A stretch of 64,000 nt of DNA from Branchiostoma floridae. Taxonomy: Eukaryota; Chordata; Leptocardii; Amphioxiformes; Branchiostomatidae. The translations under genes were made by a program, and so were the position numbers. Positions 62,417-64,000 of this stretch are shown here, piece by piece (position 1 is the stretch's first letter; each line of letters begins with the position of its first letter). The DNA is taken from the NCBI RefSeq assembly GCF_000003815.2, contig NC_049979.1, positions 1,888,327 through 1,952,326 on the forward strand, in the 5' to 3' direction. The notes under the pieces are model-generated. The model worked only from the letters and a program-made list of their open reading frames with translations, was not told the DNA's origin and made no database searches.

Positions 62417-64000
62417 TGGAAATGGGTGGCGCCATTGTAAGGGTTGAACTGCCGCCATTCTTAGACATAAGTTGCCCTCGAAATGTTATGAACCAAAGGT
62501 TTTGGTGTAGTACTACAGCCAGACGTTAGAGGCGCTTTTAGTTACACCGGGGGCTACCTGCATATCATAAAAACTATCCAAAATCTCTTGAGTTATGATG
62601 TAAAAAAAATCGCCAGAATGCGCACCCCCAAAAGCATTGAATTTTTTTGTTGTCAAAGGTTAAAAAGACACTGACAGCGCCAAAAACCTAATCTCTTTAG
62701 TAAAGGTAAGAACAGTTCAGTCCAACACTGTAGATGAATGTACGGTACGAGAAGTGTGTTACAATTTGTAGCCTCACTAAGTCCTCACAGTCTATCGGCC
62801 AATACTTCTTTGAGTCACTATCTTAAGTACTGATTTACCAGCCAGGCCCGTACTCCATCAGAGACTTGATTTCGAGGCTACAGCAGCCTTCTAGAACATT
62901 CGGAACAACACTTACGTCAGGATGTTGATATTGCGTGTGAAATTTTGGGTTATCTTTACCCTAATGGTAACAAATGTTATCACCCATCGGCGTCAACAAA
63001 GTACTTCAAAAGTGCTCAAGCTGGGCAAGGATTAAATACTACATAAACTGCCTATGAAAAACAAAATGCCTCTAGGGATATTTATCATGTCATCCCATCA
63101 CCAAAAGCGTTTTTACTTCTTACTAATACATTTTGATAAAATGTTTTATTGCAAATTCATGCCCATGGGGCTAATTTTAAGTGAACAAAATCAAATATTC
63201 AAAAAGATGATCTAAATTCTAACATGCGAAGATTAACTGCTTGTATATAACGTAATATACAGAATATCGAGTACTATTCTAAAACCTACATTGCTATTGC
63301 GGGGTTTGACTTCTTTTTTGAAAACAGTTGAAAATGAAATGTCCCACATTTTCTATGATAGACTAATTCGATGATCTTAGCAGAAGATGGGTCTTTTGTA
63401 AGTTAAAGAAAAAGAAGAAAAGTTCGGTGTGATTTCGGACACTCTTTCAAACAGTGTGTTTCTTTCAGCATCGAATCAGGGATATTCACAGATAAAATGT
63501 GTTTCATTTTCAACTGCATTCGTTGTGCACTGCTTATGAATTATTTCATGAGCAGGTAGCTTTTTATATCTCCCTTTCTCTATTTCTAATGGGTGCCAAC
63601 TAATTCTTAACTTACACATGGCTGAGCGGAATTCAAAATGCCTATGGTACGAGCAGTTTTCCATGTCGTATGCTGTTTTTAAGTTTTTGTAAAATCTAAG
63701 TTTTCCTTCGTCTACGGATAACTTGTGAAAGAAACTTTGAATATAAATGTCATTTAGTCTTCTCCTTAACAATGTACAGTAATAGCCGTTGTCTATGATG
63801 TCGGTATTCCGGATGTATGAGTAGCCGCTGTTGTTAAGTATTTCCTTTACATGGTGAATCATGAGGCTGCGACTATTATCTTGTAAATTTTGTTGTGACA
63901 GAGAAGTGCATCTACTTGTAACGGATGTGAAGAAATGTTAAATTGTCTGAGTCGTAGCCAGTATTTGATAAATACACATAGTTTGTGTCATATAGTAAAT
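62417..64000 (+). repeat. Direct segmental duplication, unit 2
   Basis: Matches 59945-61506 at an offset of about 2,485 bases, without the N gap or the LINE insertion. It runs off the window. Confidence 0.9.
63115..64000 (-). mobile_element. LINE 3' fragment, minus strand, in unit 2
   Basis: Open for 128 codons (63862-63476): IIHHVKEILNNSGYSYI with one change, LRRRLNDIYIQSFFHKL, CKLRISWHPLEIEKGRY and ENETHFICEYP. It is the intact counterpart of 60645-61506. Confidence 0.85.

Overview
This is animal nuclear DNA. Genes are broken into many small exons with GT/AG introns, and introns and spacers are packed with non-LTR retrotransposons (LINEs), tRNA-type SINEs and short inverted-repeat DNA elements. 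A CYP74-clan cytochrome P450, a Tip60-type histone acetyltransferase and the density of small foldback elements fit a cephalochordate (amphioxus, Branchiostoma); this is inference, not proof. Three 100-base N blocks (24615-24714, 30234-30333, 61045-61144) show a scaffolded draft assembly.

Layout. 1-10245 (+): 3' part of a hydantoinase/oxoprolinase-A + DUF917 fusion gene (copy A, exons 8-18) with an antisense LINE in one intron and a one-base frameshift in exon 17; a spare terminal exon lies at 10572-10687. 10.7-17.2 kb: LINE remnant, a duplicated repeat module, a 53-bp minisatellite and a Mutator-like MITE. 17212-24603 (+): 5' part of a second copy of the fusion gene (copy B, exons 1-11), cut by an N gap. 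25072-29576 (-): N-terminal half of KAT5/Tip60, whose catalytic half is also missing at the same gap. A 216-bp CCAAT-containing divergent promoter separates KAT5 from the first exon of an unidentified + strand gene. 30.3-33.9 kb: two related LINEs head to head. 34054-36457 (+): complete three-exon CYP74-like P450. 36.5-48 kb: gene-poor, with two Harbinger-like foldback elements, other MITEs, a SINE and two orphan exon-like segments. 48276-50198 (+): complete four-exon secreted phospholipase A2. 51131-59154 (+): complete twelve-exon polypeptide GalNAc-transferase. 59.2-64 kb: element fragment and a 1.6-kb direct duplication, one copy carrying a fresh LINE insertion while the other shows the empty site.

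The genes do not form a pathway: a predicted cytosolic ATP-dependent amidohydrolase, a chromatin enzyme, an oxylipin P450, a secreted lipase and a Golgi glycosyltransferase. The most distinctive themes are (1) the HyuA-DUF917 fusion present in two copies with near-identical exons but dissimilar introns, (2) tandem duplication of exon edges with their splice sites in three unrelated genes, and (3) several transposons with readable target-site duplications, some abutting splice sites.
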